Shown in pieces: positions 1 through 9,509 of a stretch of DNA of 47,966 nt. The stretch covers positions 200,315 to 248,280 of the forward strand of contig MU128970.1 in assembly GCA_014904985.1 (NCBI GenBank). The letters are read 5' to 3'. This DNA comes from Hydnum rufescens UP504 (Eukaryota; Basidiomycota; Agaricomycetes; Cantharellales; Hydnaceae). Below the pieces are notes generated by a model. That model ran no database searches. It saw nothing but the letters and a program-made list of their open reading frames with translations, and was not told the DNA's origin. Positions within the stretch are counted from its first letter, which is position 1. The number at the start of each line of letters is the position of its first letter. The position numbers and the translations under genes were made by a program.

Positions 1-1230
1 CAATATTTTGGAAATATTGGAGCAACTTCAAAAGGGAACATTCCCCAGGAAAATTTCCGTGTAAGAAGCTATTTGGGGATCTTCCTAATGGGCATTTAGG
101 AAGGGTGCAACTTCAGATTCCAGGGGTGGCTTTTTTTAAATTTTTTGGGTGGGGAACTTCCCCTATTAAATTTCTGAAAGTCAGTTTCAATGGGGATTGT
201 GTGGGGACATTGTGACCAGGGGCTTGGGATTCTTTTTTCATTGAGGTGAAATTTATGGCTTCACATGGGGGACTGAAGTTGGGAATTACTAATTTCCCCC
301 CATAATCCAGATTTGTAACTAAGGAAGCCTATAACAAACATTTGGTTGTTGGAAAAAAGAAACCCTGGTTTTTGATAGGGCATTAGTGGGAAAATTCTGG
401 CTTTTTTCCCCCAAATTGGGCCCTTTTGGAGTTATTCAAGGCCCTTTTTTGCTGGAATTCCATGTTTATTTAAGAATGGTTTCTTTCCCAGAGTGGGAGG
501 GGCCAATTGCCCACCTCCCATTGGTCTCTGGGGGAAATATTAATAGATCCATTTCCTCCACACTCAGTTGGAGCCTTGACTACTTTTGCAAAGTGGCGCT
601 CATTTTCTAATATATATATATTCATTAAAATATTGTCCCTGCCCATGGCTGCAGGAAAGTTACATAATGGCAGTAACATGTCTGTACATATTGAAATAGA
701 CATTGGGGAAAGACCTGAGAAGAGGTCTGGAGGCTAATACTACCTTATGACCAACTATTCAGTCACACAGTCACACAACCCTGTGAATTGAACAAATCTG
801 GTCATTGTCACACATCCACACAAGGTGTAAACTGCTTTGGGGGCCATGGTCACACTCATTGAGAACCCCAAGGGCAGAGCCCCATGTACTAGTAGCCTTA
901 CATGGCCTAGGTGATGAAGAATCAATAAGATCTTGTTCCTGCTTGACCAGTACCAGTTGAGAGGCTACGCCCTAATTGCTGAGATGTCCCAGAATGAATG
1001 AATTTTGCCTGATGTCACACCATCACATTGAGTTGTGAATGGTCTTGGGGGGGCCCCAGATGCAAATTTCTGTGTCATGCTCAAAATTGGAATAGTTGGT
1101 TACAAGAGTACAGTATACATACATATATGCATACACAGTAATGCTGCACACCAAAATAGGTAGATGGACATAAAGAGGAAAAACACAATGTGACAATAGA
1201 ATCACCTACATTAATGCTAGCAAGATTGCT
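1..1230. other. No recognisable gene
   Basis: I see no convincing coding frame, RNA gene or terminal repeat here. The only open frames are short, overlap on both strands and lack family resemblance. The stretch is poor in CpG and rich in TG/CA, like the decayed elements that follow, so it is probably old repeat sequence. Confidence 0.5.
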
Positions 1231-1830
1231 GCACAACTGTGTACATGGGCACCCTGCTGACTGCAGCAACTGCTGGTGTTGAGTCTGCTGTTTCAACATT
1301 CACTGTACTTCAAATGGACAGTCCAGGTCCCACCAGGGCCATGGCTTTGTCAGACAGGCTGAGTGTGGGCACATTCTGTGTACCCAAATCTAGCTGTCCA
1401 ACAAGCCTACTTCAAGAGAATCCATGACCACATTCACTTCACCTTCCACTCAACAGCACCTGGGATGACCAAATATTGGCCATTCAGGAGCTCTCAGGCT
1501 TGCTGGATTTGTCATGTTTGTCTGCATTATTCAATCCTATTTACAAAGCAATCTGATCATTCCTCATCTCACTATCTCCATCCTCTCCCCTGCCCTCATG
1601 TGGTCCCCCAGGAGGAAGGGGTTGTTGTTCAAGTTGTGTGTTTGGTGAATCTATGCACCAAATCACAGCTTTTCAACACCCCACTCTCAAGGTGTCTGAC
1701 AATTTTTGGCCCTGCTGTTCCTCATCACCTCCTGCCCTCCCACTCACCATCACCTGGCATCCTCAAATCTTGGCCAAATTGGGTGTTCATAGGCTGTTGG
1801 CATTGCCTCATTCATGTGCATCTTTCAAGC

Positions 1831-2133
1831 CTATACAGGTCAGCCTTCTTGTATTCCTTGTTCATATTACATAATCTCAGGATTTCTGCTGTTACTCCAG
1901 ACTACAGCTCCAAGTATTTTCCAGTCGACTCCATGAGCTTAAGGACCACTGTGCTCATTTCCACCTAGTCCCTTCTGGGCTGCTGGACTGCTCCTCCAAC
2001 ATCTCTAACCTCCTTATCTCCTTCTTGCCTGGATTCTTGTGGACTTAGCCAGACTTATACCATACTTAGCCAGAATTATTTGTGTTTATATTTGTTTGGT
2101 GCCCTCATCGCAGCGTGGCCCTGACAGTATGCT
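1831..2133. repeat. Repeat E, left (CpG-depleted) copy, LTR-like
   Basis: This block aligns with 46265-46560: both contain TTAAGGACCACTGTGCTCAT, a run of CTTAGCC-GGACTTA-type short repeats, and end in TTGTTTGGTGCCCTC followed by GCAGC and GGCCCTGACA. The right copy keeps CG dinucleotides (for example ATTCCGCTG, GCTCCGAG, GCCCGGATT, TTGCGGAC) where this copy has TG or CA. The end of the shared block resembles an LTR 3' end followed by a primer-binding region. That reading is an inference, since no paired LTR is visible in the window. Confidence 0.6.
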
Positions 2134-2586
2134 GATATTTTTTCAAGACATTAGGCACACCTTCTTTCATGCATATTCTCCAAGGTTTAGAGCTCATTTG
2201 TACCCTTTGAGTCAAGGCATAGACCCTGAAATGGTGTTCCACCTACTGCTATAGGTGCGGCAGCTACCAAAACACTCACAAAGCTGCCAAAGCTGTCCAC
2301 CCAAATAAGGAAGTTGCTTAATTTGATGCCATCCAAATAAGGAAATTACCTAATTTGGATAGGCCAATTTAGAAGACTTCAAAACCAAATCACCTCAGAA
2401 TCACAAAAGGAGCATTTTTCATTAGTACAGTCTTTCAACTTGTAAAGCTCCTGACTGAAACAATATTTTCAAATTCTGAAACCAAGAAACTCTTCAGAGA
2501 ATTAGTTATAAGGTACCCTTGGTCCCCATCTGCCTCCAAGTGTTGAGTTGTGGGCACCTAAATGAAGACCAGAAAATGCCAGGATA

Positions 2587-2979
2587 GTGGATGAGTATGG
2601 GTGTCCACTATCTTATCAGATCACCAACAAATTGCTGATTGGTGCACTCACAACTATTTCCCATGAAGTTGAGAAGATGGATCCTCAATTCATGGCCCTC
2701 AAGACTGAGGTTCAAAACATGTTCCATCACTGGAATTCAATATTGCCAACATCTGCACACAATGGAACTTGGGTGGCAGAAATCACCAACATAATTGGCA
2801 AGAAGGAGTCACTATCCAAGGTTGATACAAATCTGAAGGCAACCCCACTCAAGTTCAAATGCAAAGGAGAGGAAATGGAGGACAGTGGGTTGGGATCTGG
2901 ATCACTGACTAAAAAGGGCAATGTCAAAAAACATCCTTCAGATGGCAAACACCCAAATGTGGAACCACACCACAAATAA
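2587..2979 (+). CDS. Unknown 130-aa ORF just upstream of LTR D1
   Basis: The product is hydrophilic and rich in Lys, Ser and Gly toward its C-terminus (GSGSLTKKGNVKKH), with a WNS/HHW tract near residue 45. I do not recognise a family. The frame starts at GTG and an ATG start is not obvious, so the 5' end is uncertain. It lies about 80 bases before the start of an LTR, and the bases between (GGACCATGATGTAGCTG then GGCCTAATA) recur before the diverged LTR at 42.97 kb. It is therefore probably the 3' coding tail of an LTR retrotransposon whose body is missing. It could also be a chance frame. Confidence 0.3.
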   Translation: MDEYGCPLSYQITNKLLIGALTTISHEVEKMDPQFMALKTEVQNMFHHWNSILPTSAHNGTWVAEITNIIGKKESLSKVDTNLKATPLKFKCKGEEMEDSGLGSGSLTKKGNVKKHPSDGKHPNVEPHHK

Positions 2980-3056
2980 ACATGCTACAACAAGGTGAAA
3001 TGTATATTATTGTATTACCAGTTGTGAGGGACCATGATGTAGCTGAGGCCTAATAT

Positions 3057-4101
3057 GTTGGAGGGAAAAATCCCTGCCACATAGAGTCCCCATTCAATGT
3101 CAAATTTTCCAATGAATGAATTAAAAATGTAACAATATGTCATCTGAATAACAATTCTTTCATCTGTTCAAGAATGAGCATGAAATTCCATATGCTTGAA
3201 ACCATGTAAATGCAATGCTCCTTCCCCCTGTACACAAGTCAATCTCATTGGGTCTTCAACAGGCCACAGGGACTGTATTTTTTTATGCCCTACCATAAGC
3301 CATAATATGGTGGACCAGGCAATTCAACTTGCCCTCCTGTACAGTATATCATCTTGAATTCTCCTTCAATCCCTTCAAATCAATCCTGCTGCCTTAAGGG
3401 TGACTCTAATGAGTTGTTATTATGTAATACAATGGATTACACACCTGGGCCTTCATTCCTACTTGCAGATGCATTATATAATCAAATAGGGGCAAATGCA
3501 GCACTCTCAAGGAGTATTTGTCAAATTTCTCCATCAGCTTTGATCAGATAGACTTACAAAAGTAACTCCCAGAAAGATATGATTCACACCTATCTGACAA
3601 TACTAAGTATGAGTCAATCTGATTAAAATGTCATGTTCTAGAATGATTTTACTATGGAATCCATGCTCTTAAGGAGTACTTTTTGCCTTTCAAAGTCAAT
3701 TTGTATCTGATTGACTCATGAATATAGCAGCCTAAAAGCTGTGATCAATACCTATCAAATGATACCAATTATGTGTCCATCAGATCAAAATTGAACTTCT
3801 GGAATGAATCCATCTGCTCATTCACAATCAGAAGATGTATTTTCAAATTTCTCCATCAGTTTTGATCAGATTCGCACAAAACAACTGCACCTAGAGAGTA
3901 TTAGAAGTTCCTGTCCAATGGTATAAAGGGAATTTTGAAGAAAGAAGAACTTGGTGTTCTACATATGAATTTCCCCCATGTCTCAGGGGAACATCATTCC
4001 CCCTTCCAATTTCCAAATATTGAATATTGTCCAGTAGCCTTATATCCAAAGAATAGGACATCCTGGACAACTTATTCCACCATTTTTCAAGGGAATATGT
4101 C
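3057..4101 (+). repeat. LTR D, copy 1 (3'-truncated, CpG-depleted)
   Basis: The copy begins TGTTGGAGGGAAAAATCCCT and aligns for about 1 kb with LTR D copy 3, which begins at 34098. It stops abruptly at the MITE at 4102, near the position corresponding to about 35180 in copy 3, so its last ~300 bases are lost. All twelve CpG sites in the aligned stretch 34544-34690 of copy 3 are absent here, most replaced by TG or CA. It is preceded by the same short motif as the LTR at 42.97 kb, suggesting a 3' LTR. Confidence 0.75.
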
Positions 4102-4297
4102 TAGGCTATTGCGTGGGGGTGGCACCCCCCTTCAGGGGGTTGGCCAAACCTGCCACTTTTTTTGAAGCTAGCTCTTCAAGGTTTGAGGAGGGGGTTCCCC
4201 GCCACCCCCTCCTCAAACCTTGAAGAGCTAGCTTCAAAAAAAGTGGCAGGTTTGGCCAACCCCCTGAAGGGGGGTGCCACCCCCACGCAATAGCCTA
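4102..4297. mobile_element. Palindromic MITE, TAGGCTATTGC family, copy 1
   Basis: This 196-bp element is almost one perfect palindrome: TAGGCTATTGCGTGGGGGTG at the left is the reverse complement of the right end, with GAAGCTAGCTCTTCAAGG inside each arm. It matches the arms of the 376-bp element at 13306-13681, which has a clear 8-bp target duplication. Here the flanks (AATATGTC and GGCTCAGG) do not match. The left neighbour is LTR D1 and the right neighbour is a truncated Ngaro element. Family assignment to hAT rests only on the 8-bp duplication of the sister copy. Confidence 0.85.
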
Positions 4298-4999
4298 GGC
4301 TCAGGCAGCTGCTGTCTCTGTGGGCACTCTGGACATAATGCAAGATCCTGCCATGAAAAAACTACAGCAAAAGGAACTCCCACCAAGGCTGGTTTCCAAG
4401 ATGGCAAGTTTGTCCTCACCGGCAATGGCAACTAAGTTATCTGCTTCCTCTTCAACACCTGTGGTTGCACTCAACAGCCTGGCTCGGGACATGGAATCCA
4501 TAAATGCTCCTTGTGCCTTGACAAATCTCATGGTGCTCAATCCTGTCAGCTCTGGCTTTGACACTCCCATGACTCCTCTGCTTGCCAACATCTTCGAGAG
4601 TTATCTTAACCTATTTTCCCTATCTTCAAAATTTCCTGATCTCTGCTCTTTCATTCGTCATGGCTTTCCAATGGGCCCAATGCCCCTGTTGTCACACACC
4701 ATAATACAAAAAAATCACTATAAGACTCCTCAAGAAGCTAGCCTCATCCAGGAATACTGGGATTCTGAGATTGCTCTCAGACACATGGCAGGCCCAATGT
4801 CCATCTCCTTGGCACAAACTCTGCTCTGCTCTCACTTTTGCACATCCCCTGTCAGCCTTGTCCCCAAACCTGGTAAACCCAGGAAATGGTGCATCATTCG
4901 TGACCTCTCATTCAGGGGGAGTGCAGGAATCTCTGTCAATGACTACATCCCAGAAGACCGCAAAACTGTCTGGGTGAAATTTGATGACTTTGCCTCCTG

Positions 5000-5507
5000 G
5001 TAGGTGCCTTTCCTCCCTCTCATTTCGTGCCTGTGCACCCCCCCCCTGTTTCCACTCTGGTGCTTGCACCCTTGTTGCCCTCCCTTCATCATTTTACACT
5101 TAAGTGTGTTGTTGCACCCTTGCCCTCGGGCACCTTGTTATCTGCACATTGGCATGTTGTGCTGTTATCCATGCATTGGCATGTTGTGCTGTTATCCATG
5201 CTTCAGCGCATTATGCTGTTATCCATGCTTTGGCATGTCATGCTGTTATCTGTGCATTGGCACATTGTGCTGTTTTCTGCGCATTGGCGCATTGTGCTGT
5301 CACCTGTGCATTGGCACATTGTGCTGTTTTCCACACTTTGGTGCATTGGCGCACTGTGTTGTTGTCCATCTATTGCTGTGCTCCCTTGTTATCTGGTTCC
5401 GGCCCCCCCTTCTCCCCTCACACATTGACCTTTCCTCATCCCTGCTCTTATGATATGGCTCATGTCAGCATAGCTCATATGTTCACATACTTTATGCTGT
5501 TCCTCAG
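5000..5507 (+). other. Intron in the Ngaro RT, enlarged by a minisatellite
   Basis: The donor is CTG|GTAGGT and the acceptor TTCCTCAG|GG. Splicing joins TG to G to give Trp and continues in frame from DDFAS into the conserved VAIAPPG block. The intron is 508 bp, far longer than the 54-bp introns seen at 29547 and 40275, because it contains a tandem repeat. I infer it from frame restoration and splice consensus; an in-frame insertion is the alternative, but a stop (TAG 5001-5003) sits right at the donor. Confidence 0.65.
5147..5370 (+). repeat. 27-bp minisatellite inside the RT intron
   Basis: About eight imperfect copies of a unit like GCATTGGCATGTTGTGCTGT plus TATCCAT. Because 27 is a multiple of three, all three frames stay open and encode Cys/His/Ala-rich repeats, which produces misleading ORFs. 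Unit-to-unit differences are mostly CG/TG/CA exchanges. Confidence 0.85.
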
Positions 5508-6010
5508 GGTAGCCATTGCCCCACCTGGCGCACAGGCTGCACAAATCGATATCGATGCCACATACCGTCAAATCCCCATTGCATTCAACCATATGCCTTT
5601 CACTGTTGTTGCCTGCCAGGAGGAAGGGAAGGTTATTATTGACCACTGTTTTCCCTTTGGCTGCCATTCATCTGGAGGAAATCTTGGCATGGCATTAGAT
5701 GCATCTATGGACATTCTAAAGTCTCACCTCCCCATCCCTTTCTATGGGAAATGGGTTGACGATATTGTCCCTTTTTGAATCCCTCTCACGGTCTCTGATG
5801 GTACCTACCAGTACAGCTACTCTTTCCAAGACTTCACTAGCAGTCTGAGCGAATTTGGCTGGAAACTGTCTGCCTCCAAACTAGTTGACTTCTCCTTCAC
5901 TCCAAGTTACATTGGTTTCATCTGGGACCTTCCTCAAAGACTTGTGTCACTGCCTGAAGCTAAGTGGGAAAAGTTCCTGTCATGCACCACTGATTGGCTC
6001 AGCAAGGCCA

Positions 6011-6468
6011 TGTTAAGGGTTGTACTTGAGGCGAAAGATACAATGACATAATCGACTCGAATACAAGGAAATGCCCTTAAGGCAATTGACGAGGGAGTCG
6101 CGAAGTGGAGATTATGTAAGTCACGAGAGATGAGTATGTACGAGGAAGACCGGCTTCTTGAGACTTAATAGGCGAAGGTTTTAAGATGAGAGTCGTGAGC
6201 GATAACTGAGATCGCGAGAGTGGAATTCAATCGGTTGACAATATATTCTCAATCTTCTAAAGAGCGAGTGTACATCAAGTAACTACTTATACTATTAGAG
6301 ATCAAAAGGGTTTATGGATAAAGGGGTGTTGAATAAAGGAGGGATGTATATAATAGGAAATGCTGAAAGAGGAAGGCACAATGGTGGCTAGGGGGAAGGT
6401 CACGTGATGGCACGTTTGGCTTGGTTATTCTGCATACGTAAGCAAGGTTACGAGTACGACTCATAACA
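6011..6468 (+). mobile_element. Solo LTR (young, CpG-rich) inside the Ngaro element
   Basis: Begins TGTTAAGGGTTGTACTTGAG and ends GACTCATAACA, giving TGTTA...TAACA terminal inverted bases, with a TATATAATAGG promoter-like box near 6350. It is flanked by GGCCA (6006-6010) and GGCCG (6469-6473), a 5-bp target duplication in which one copy has changed CG to CA. Deleting the LTR plus one duplicate restores the RT/RNase H frame (SKA then ASAGMM). It is rich in CG while its host is nearly devoid of it. The start resembles Copia-type LTRs of basidiomycetes, but superfamily cannot be fixed without internal sequence. Confidence 0.9.
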
Positions 6469-6469
6469 G

Positions 6470-7895
6470 GCCGCATCTGCAGGCATGATGAGATGTGACA
6501 CAGAAATCCTACTGGGTAGTTTAAACCATGTTGCCTACATTCATCTCATCAGTTGTTCGTTCCTCCCAGACACACAATGGTTCCTTGCCTCCTTCATCAA
6601 GGACAATCCTTTCATCACATGTGTGCCAAGTCACTCATGCATCTCGGACATATCCATGTGGAAATCCCTTCTCACCATTCCCGATGTGTTCAGATCTCTC
6701 CTTCCTTGGCCCACTATCAACCCAGACATCTGGGTCGATGCATCCACTGACTGGGGTATTGCCATTGTCATCAGCAGATATTGGCGTGCCTGGAAGTTGA
6801 AATACGGATGGAAACAGAACCATCATGACATTGGTTGGGCTGAATCTGCTGCCCTTGTGAGTATGGTTGCCACAGTCAGGTTTTGGTCAGGTTTTGCCCA
6901 ATTTGGGCAAAACCTAAACCTGACCAGGTTCCAAAATCACCCATGAGGGCAAAACCTGAACCTGACCTGAGGTTTGGTCTCATTCAGGTCAGGTTCAGGT
7001 TTAAACCTGGTTTAAACCTGAAACCTGAGGTATGAGGGAAGCAAACATTTTCAGGGGGTACTACAGAATATCTACACCCTCTGCTCAAGTCTCTGCCTCT
7101 GCCACTCCCTTTACATCCTGCTTTAGATCCACATCTCCTTCCTAGCCCCCTTTCACTTCAATTTACTGCTCACACATCTTCTGGAGATGGTATTTAGTCA
7201 CTACATTCTGTCATGTGACTTGTGACCTGCACCAATTACCTCATTTGATGGCCAAGTCATGTGACTTCTGACTCCAGAACTATAGTCACATGTGTAAATT
7301 GCCAGATTTGGTGGCAGAATAGTGGTCAATTTACATGGAATGGAACCTACACCCTACCTTTCAGGTTCAGGTTTAAACCTGGTTTCAGACTGGTTTTTGG
7401 ATTCAGGGCAAGGGCAAAACCTGAACCTGACCTGAAGAAAATGAAATGAAACCTGACCTGGGTCAGGTTCAGGTTTAAACTCAGGTTCCACAGGTTTAAA
7501 CCTGAACTGCAGCATCCATACTTGCGAGCTTGCAACCTGTGAGATACTTGCTCACAGCGTTCACCATGCAATTGTTATTGTCCATTCGGATAATCAAGGC
7601 TCCATAAGACAGTTCTGGAGAGGCCGCTCTCGGAATCTGGAATCAAATCTCTGTGTCTGTCATGCAGCTGAGCTCAATGCATGCATGTGTCGATATTACC
7701 CCTGTGTACATTCACTTGGAGGACAACTGGGCCATCCCGTGGCTGAGATCTTGACCCCTCCTTGCAACTCCCACACATCTTTGAGATGCCCCCTGCACTC
7801 ACTCCTTTTCTCAGTGATGTTGACTGATTCTGATGGAAGCTGTCCACAGGCTGGCCTTTGCATCAGCTTACCCATTCAGTTCATCCCGAGCTCAT
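6470..7895 (+). pseudogene. Ngaro/DIRS RNase H domain, split by a TIR element
   Basis: The first half reads DIWVDASTDWGIAI (first catalytic Asp) and WAESAAL with the conserved Glu. The second half, after the insertion at 6857-7525, reads ELATCEILAHSVHHAIVIV, then HSDNQGSIRQFWRGRSRN with another catalytic Asp. Both halves are in the same frame, as is the recombinase downstream. An in-frame TAG at 7893-7895 lies in the linker before the recombinase; it is the one stop in this element that is not TGA. Without the two insertions this would be a normal DIRS-type RNase H fused behind RT. Confidence 0.8.
6857..7525. mobile_element. 669-bp TIR element rich in GTTTAAAC palindromes (or intron-like insertion)
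   Basis: The ends are imperfect inverted repeats: left GTGAGTATGGTTGCCACAG, right (reverse complement) GCAAGTATGGATGCTGCAG. Two outer blocks (6885-7030 and 7360-7512) are packed with CAGGTTTAAACCTG palindromes and GGTTCAGGTTTAAACC repeats; the middle is unrelated. The left end matches a splice donor (GTGAGT), and the length is a multiple of three, exactly replacing nothing in the RNase H frame (AAL then ELAT). I see no clear target duplication. It is either a TIR transposon or an introner-like element. Confidence 0.65.
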
Positions 7896-9070
7896 AGTGT
7901 TGTTTCCTCACATCCTGTCACTTTGCCAGGGACGGAAGTCTAAGGGGAAACACTCCATCATCTCCCATTGGCACCATCCCCAGGTGGAGGCACATGAGAG
8001 GGTCTTCTTCTGGGTCTCTGAGCACTCATTATCACTCCGCCGCTGCCTCATCTCAATTTTCTCCCAGGATTCCATCTCACACTATGACTGTGGACCTTAG
8101 TCTCATGTGGGCCCAGTCACCCCACTCCACCTATGGTGTGGCACTCATTGATTGGATTGCTTGGTGTGATGCAAATGCAATCCCTGAGGATGATCGCCTC
8201 CCCATTTCTTGTGAACACCTGCCCATGTTTGTTGCTTCTAAGATCTCTCATGATGGAGCATCTCATGCCAGGAATATTATGTTGGGCTTGCGGGCTTGGC
8301 ACATTGCCCAAGGTTTTGACTGGCCTTTTGGTGAGGATCCTTTAGTCCTAGGTCTAAAACATGCTATTTCTTCCAATGCACTGCCCAGTACAACCCACCC
8401 ACTCTGTCCCCCAGTCCTCATTGCCCACCTTGAGGCCCTGTGCCTCAACCTGGAACTCCTCTCAAACCCCTTCGACATTGCTGTTTTCACTGTTGCCTGT
8501 TGTGCTTTCTGGGGCATTTCCTGCCTAGGCAAGCTGGTCATCAGCTCACCCTCAGACCACGAACCCGAGAAACGAGTCTGCTGAGAGTGCTCCTTCTCCT
8601 GGGACTACCTGCCAGATAAGACTACACTATCAGGCGCCCATTGGCACATCCCATGGACGAAAACAACACAGCACCATGGGGCAATGATGATTCTGACCAA
8701 CCTCGCAGACATGGCAGACTGCTCACTGGTCAAGGCACTTGAACATCATTTCTCCTGCTCTTCCACCCTCCCCACAACTTCCAACCTCTTTGCCTTCTCT
8801 AACCCCCTATCCCCAACCTCATGGTCTCCAATGACAAATCCCATTTTTCTCACTTGCTGTCACTCAATCTGGAAGAATGCAGGCCTGGGGGACTGTAGTG
8901 GTCATAGCTTCAGGATCGGAGGTACCACAGAACTCCTCATGTGAGGTTTCACCCATGAGTGGGTCAAGGTCCAAGGCCAGTGGTCCTCTGACATGTTCCA
9001 CAGATACATCTGTAATATGCTGCAGATTCTGCAGGCCGAGATTCTTCACACTTCTGCTCATTCTTCTTGA
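7896..9070 (+). pseudogene. Ngaro/DIRS tyrosine recombinase, catalytic Arg lost
   Basis: This domain integrates the circular cDNA of DIRS-like elements by tyrosine chemistry. N-terminal helices read TYGVALIDWIAWCD and GLRAWHIAQGFDWPF. The Arg-I region reads AFWGISCLGKL, where the family has R-L-G-E-L: Cys at 8522-8524 replaces the catalytic Arg and Lys at 8531-8533 replaces Glu, each explained by a CG change. Box II reads GHSFRIGGTT (His 8903, Arg 8912), followed after TGA 8942-8944 by WSSDMFHRYI with the nucleophilic Tyr at 9005-9007. A second TGA lies at 8582-8584. Reading ends at TGA 9068-9070. The domain is complete but inactive. Confidence 0.85.
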
Positions 9071-9328
9071 TGTCCTTTCCCTTGAAATCTTGTCATGACT
9101 AGCACTGTCTTCTTGGCTTCTTGAGTCTCCTTTCCTTTTCAAGCATCCCTAGTCCACGAGGTGGGTGATAGCCTCATGTGAAGAGATCCTCTGCATTTTG
9201 CCTATGGCGGCCTTTGGGTGCCTGTGGGTTGCATAGTCTTATTGCCTCAGCCTCTTCCATGCTCCATAGTTGCCTAAGTAGATTCCATAGTAGCGTGCTC
9301 AGGCTGGTCAGCCACTTTTCTGCATCAT
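9071..9328. other. 3' flank of the Ngaro element, no gene seen
   Basis: This stretch probably holds the 3' untranslated part of the Ngaro element. I could not identify the split direct repeats expected at Ngaro ends. Confidence 0.4.
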
Positions 9329-9424
9329 ATTAGATATAATGAGCCTTGCATTTATTATATCTAACTAGATGTTTTTACCAGGGGGCCCCCAGGGGCCCCT
9401 GCCAGATTATGCATTATTAATTTA

Positions 9425-9470
9425 TATATTTATTATTATTATTATTATTATTAGTATTATATTAGTATAT
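9425..9470. repeat. (ATT)n microsatellite
   Basis: An ATT-repeat tract that decays into ATTAGTATTATATTAG within repeat F. Confidence 0.9.
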
Positions 9471-9509
9471 ACATCCATAGGCTCGCCCAGTGGGGCTCAC
9501 CCTGTGCCC

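Larger units (their letters stand above)
4338..6010 (+). pseudogene. Ngaro/DIRS reverse transcriptase (two exons, broken)
   Basis: Exon 1 (4338-4999) carries the conserved block VSLVPKPGKPRKW followed by RDLSF, as in DIRS-type RTs. After the intron, exon 2 (from 5508) reads VAIAPPGAQAAQIDIDATYRQ, with the first catalytic Asp region and AYR-like motif, then CFPFGCHSSGG and WVDDIVPF, which holds the catalytic VDD. Exon 2 is stopped by TGA at 5776-5778 directly after VPF, but the same frame continues as connection-domain sequence (FGWKLSASKL, YIGFIWD) up to the solo LTR at 6011. The natural start is lost; 4338 is only the first in-frame ATG after the MITE. Confidence 0.85.
4298..9070 (+). mobile_element. 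Ngaro/DIRS-like tyrosine-recombinase retrotransposon, 5'-truncated and dead
   Basis: Domain order is reverse transcriptase (4.3-6.0 kb), RNase H (6.5-7.7 kb) and tyrosine recombinase (8.0-9.07 kb), all on the plus strand. RT-RH-YR order with a tyrosine recombinase in place of an integrase defines DIRS-like elements; the Ngaro group is common in Agaricomycetes. No gag-like ORF is present because the left end is cut by a MITE. I found no split direct repeats or methyltransferase domain, so the DIRS1 versus Ngaro assignment is unsettled. The element is broken by TGA codons, by a solo LTR and by a TIR element. Removing both insertions leaves one continuous frame from RT exon 2 to the recombinase. 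Confidence 0.85.

Noticed and set aside
5004..5453. Long open Cys/His-rich frames in all three plus-strand frames
   Set aside because: They are produced by a 27-bp tandem repeat (a multiple of three) inside an inferred intron; the flanking RT frame does not continue through them.
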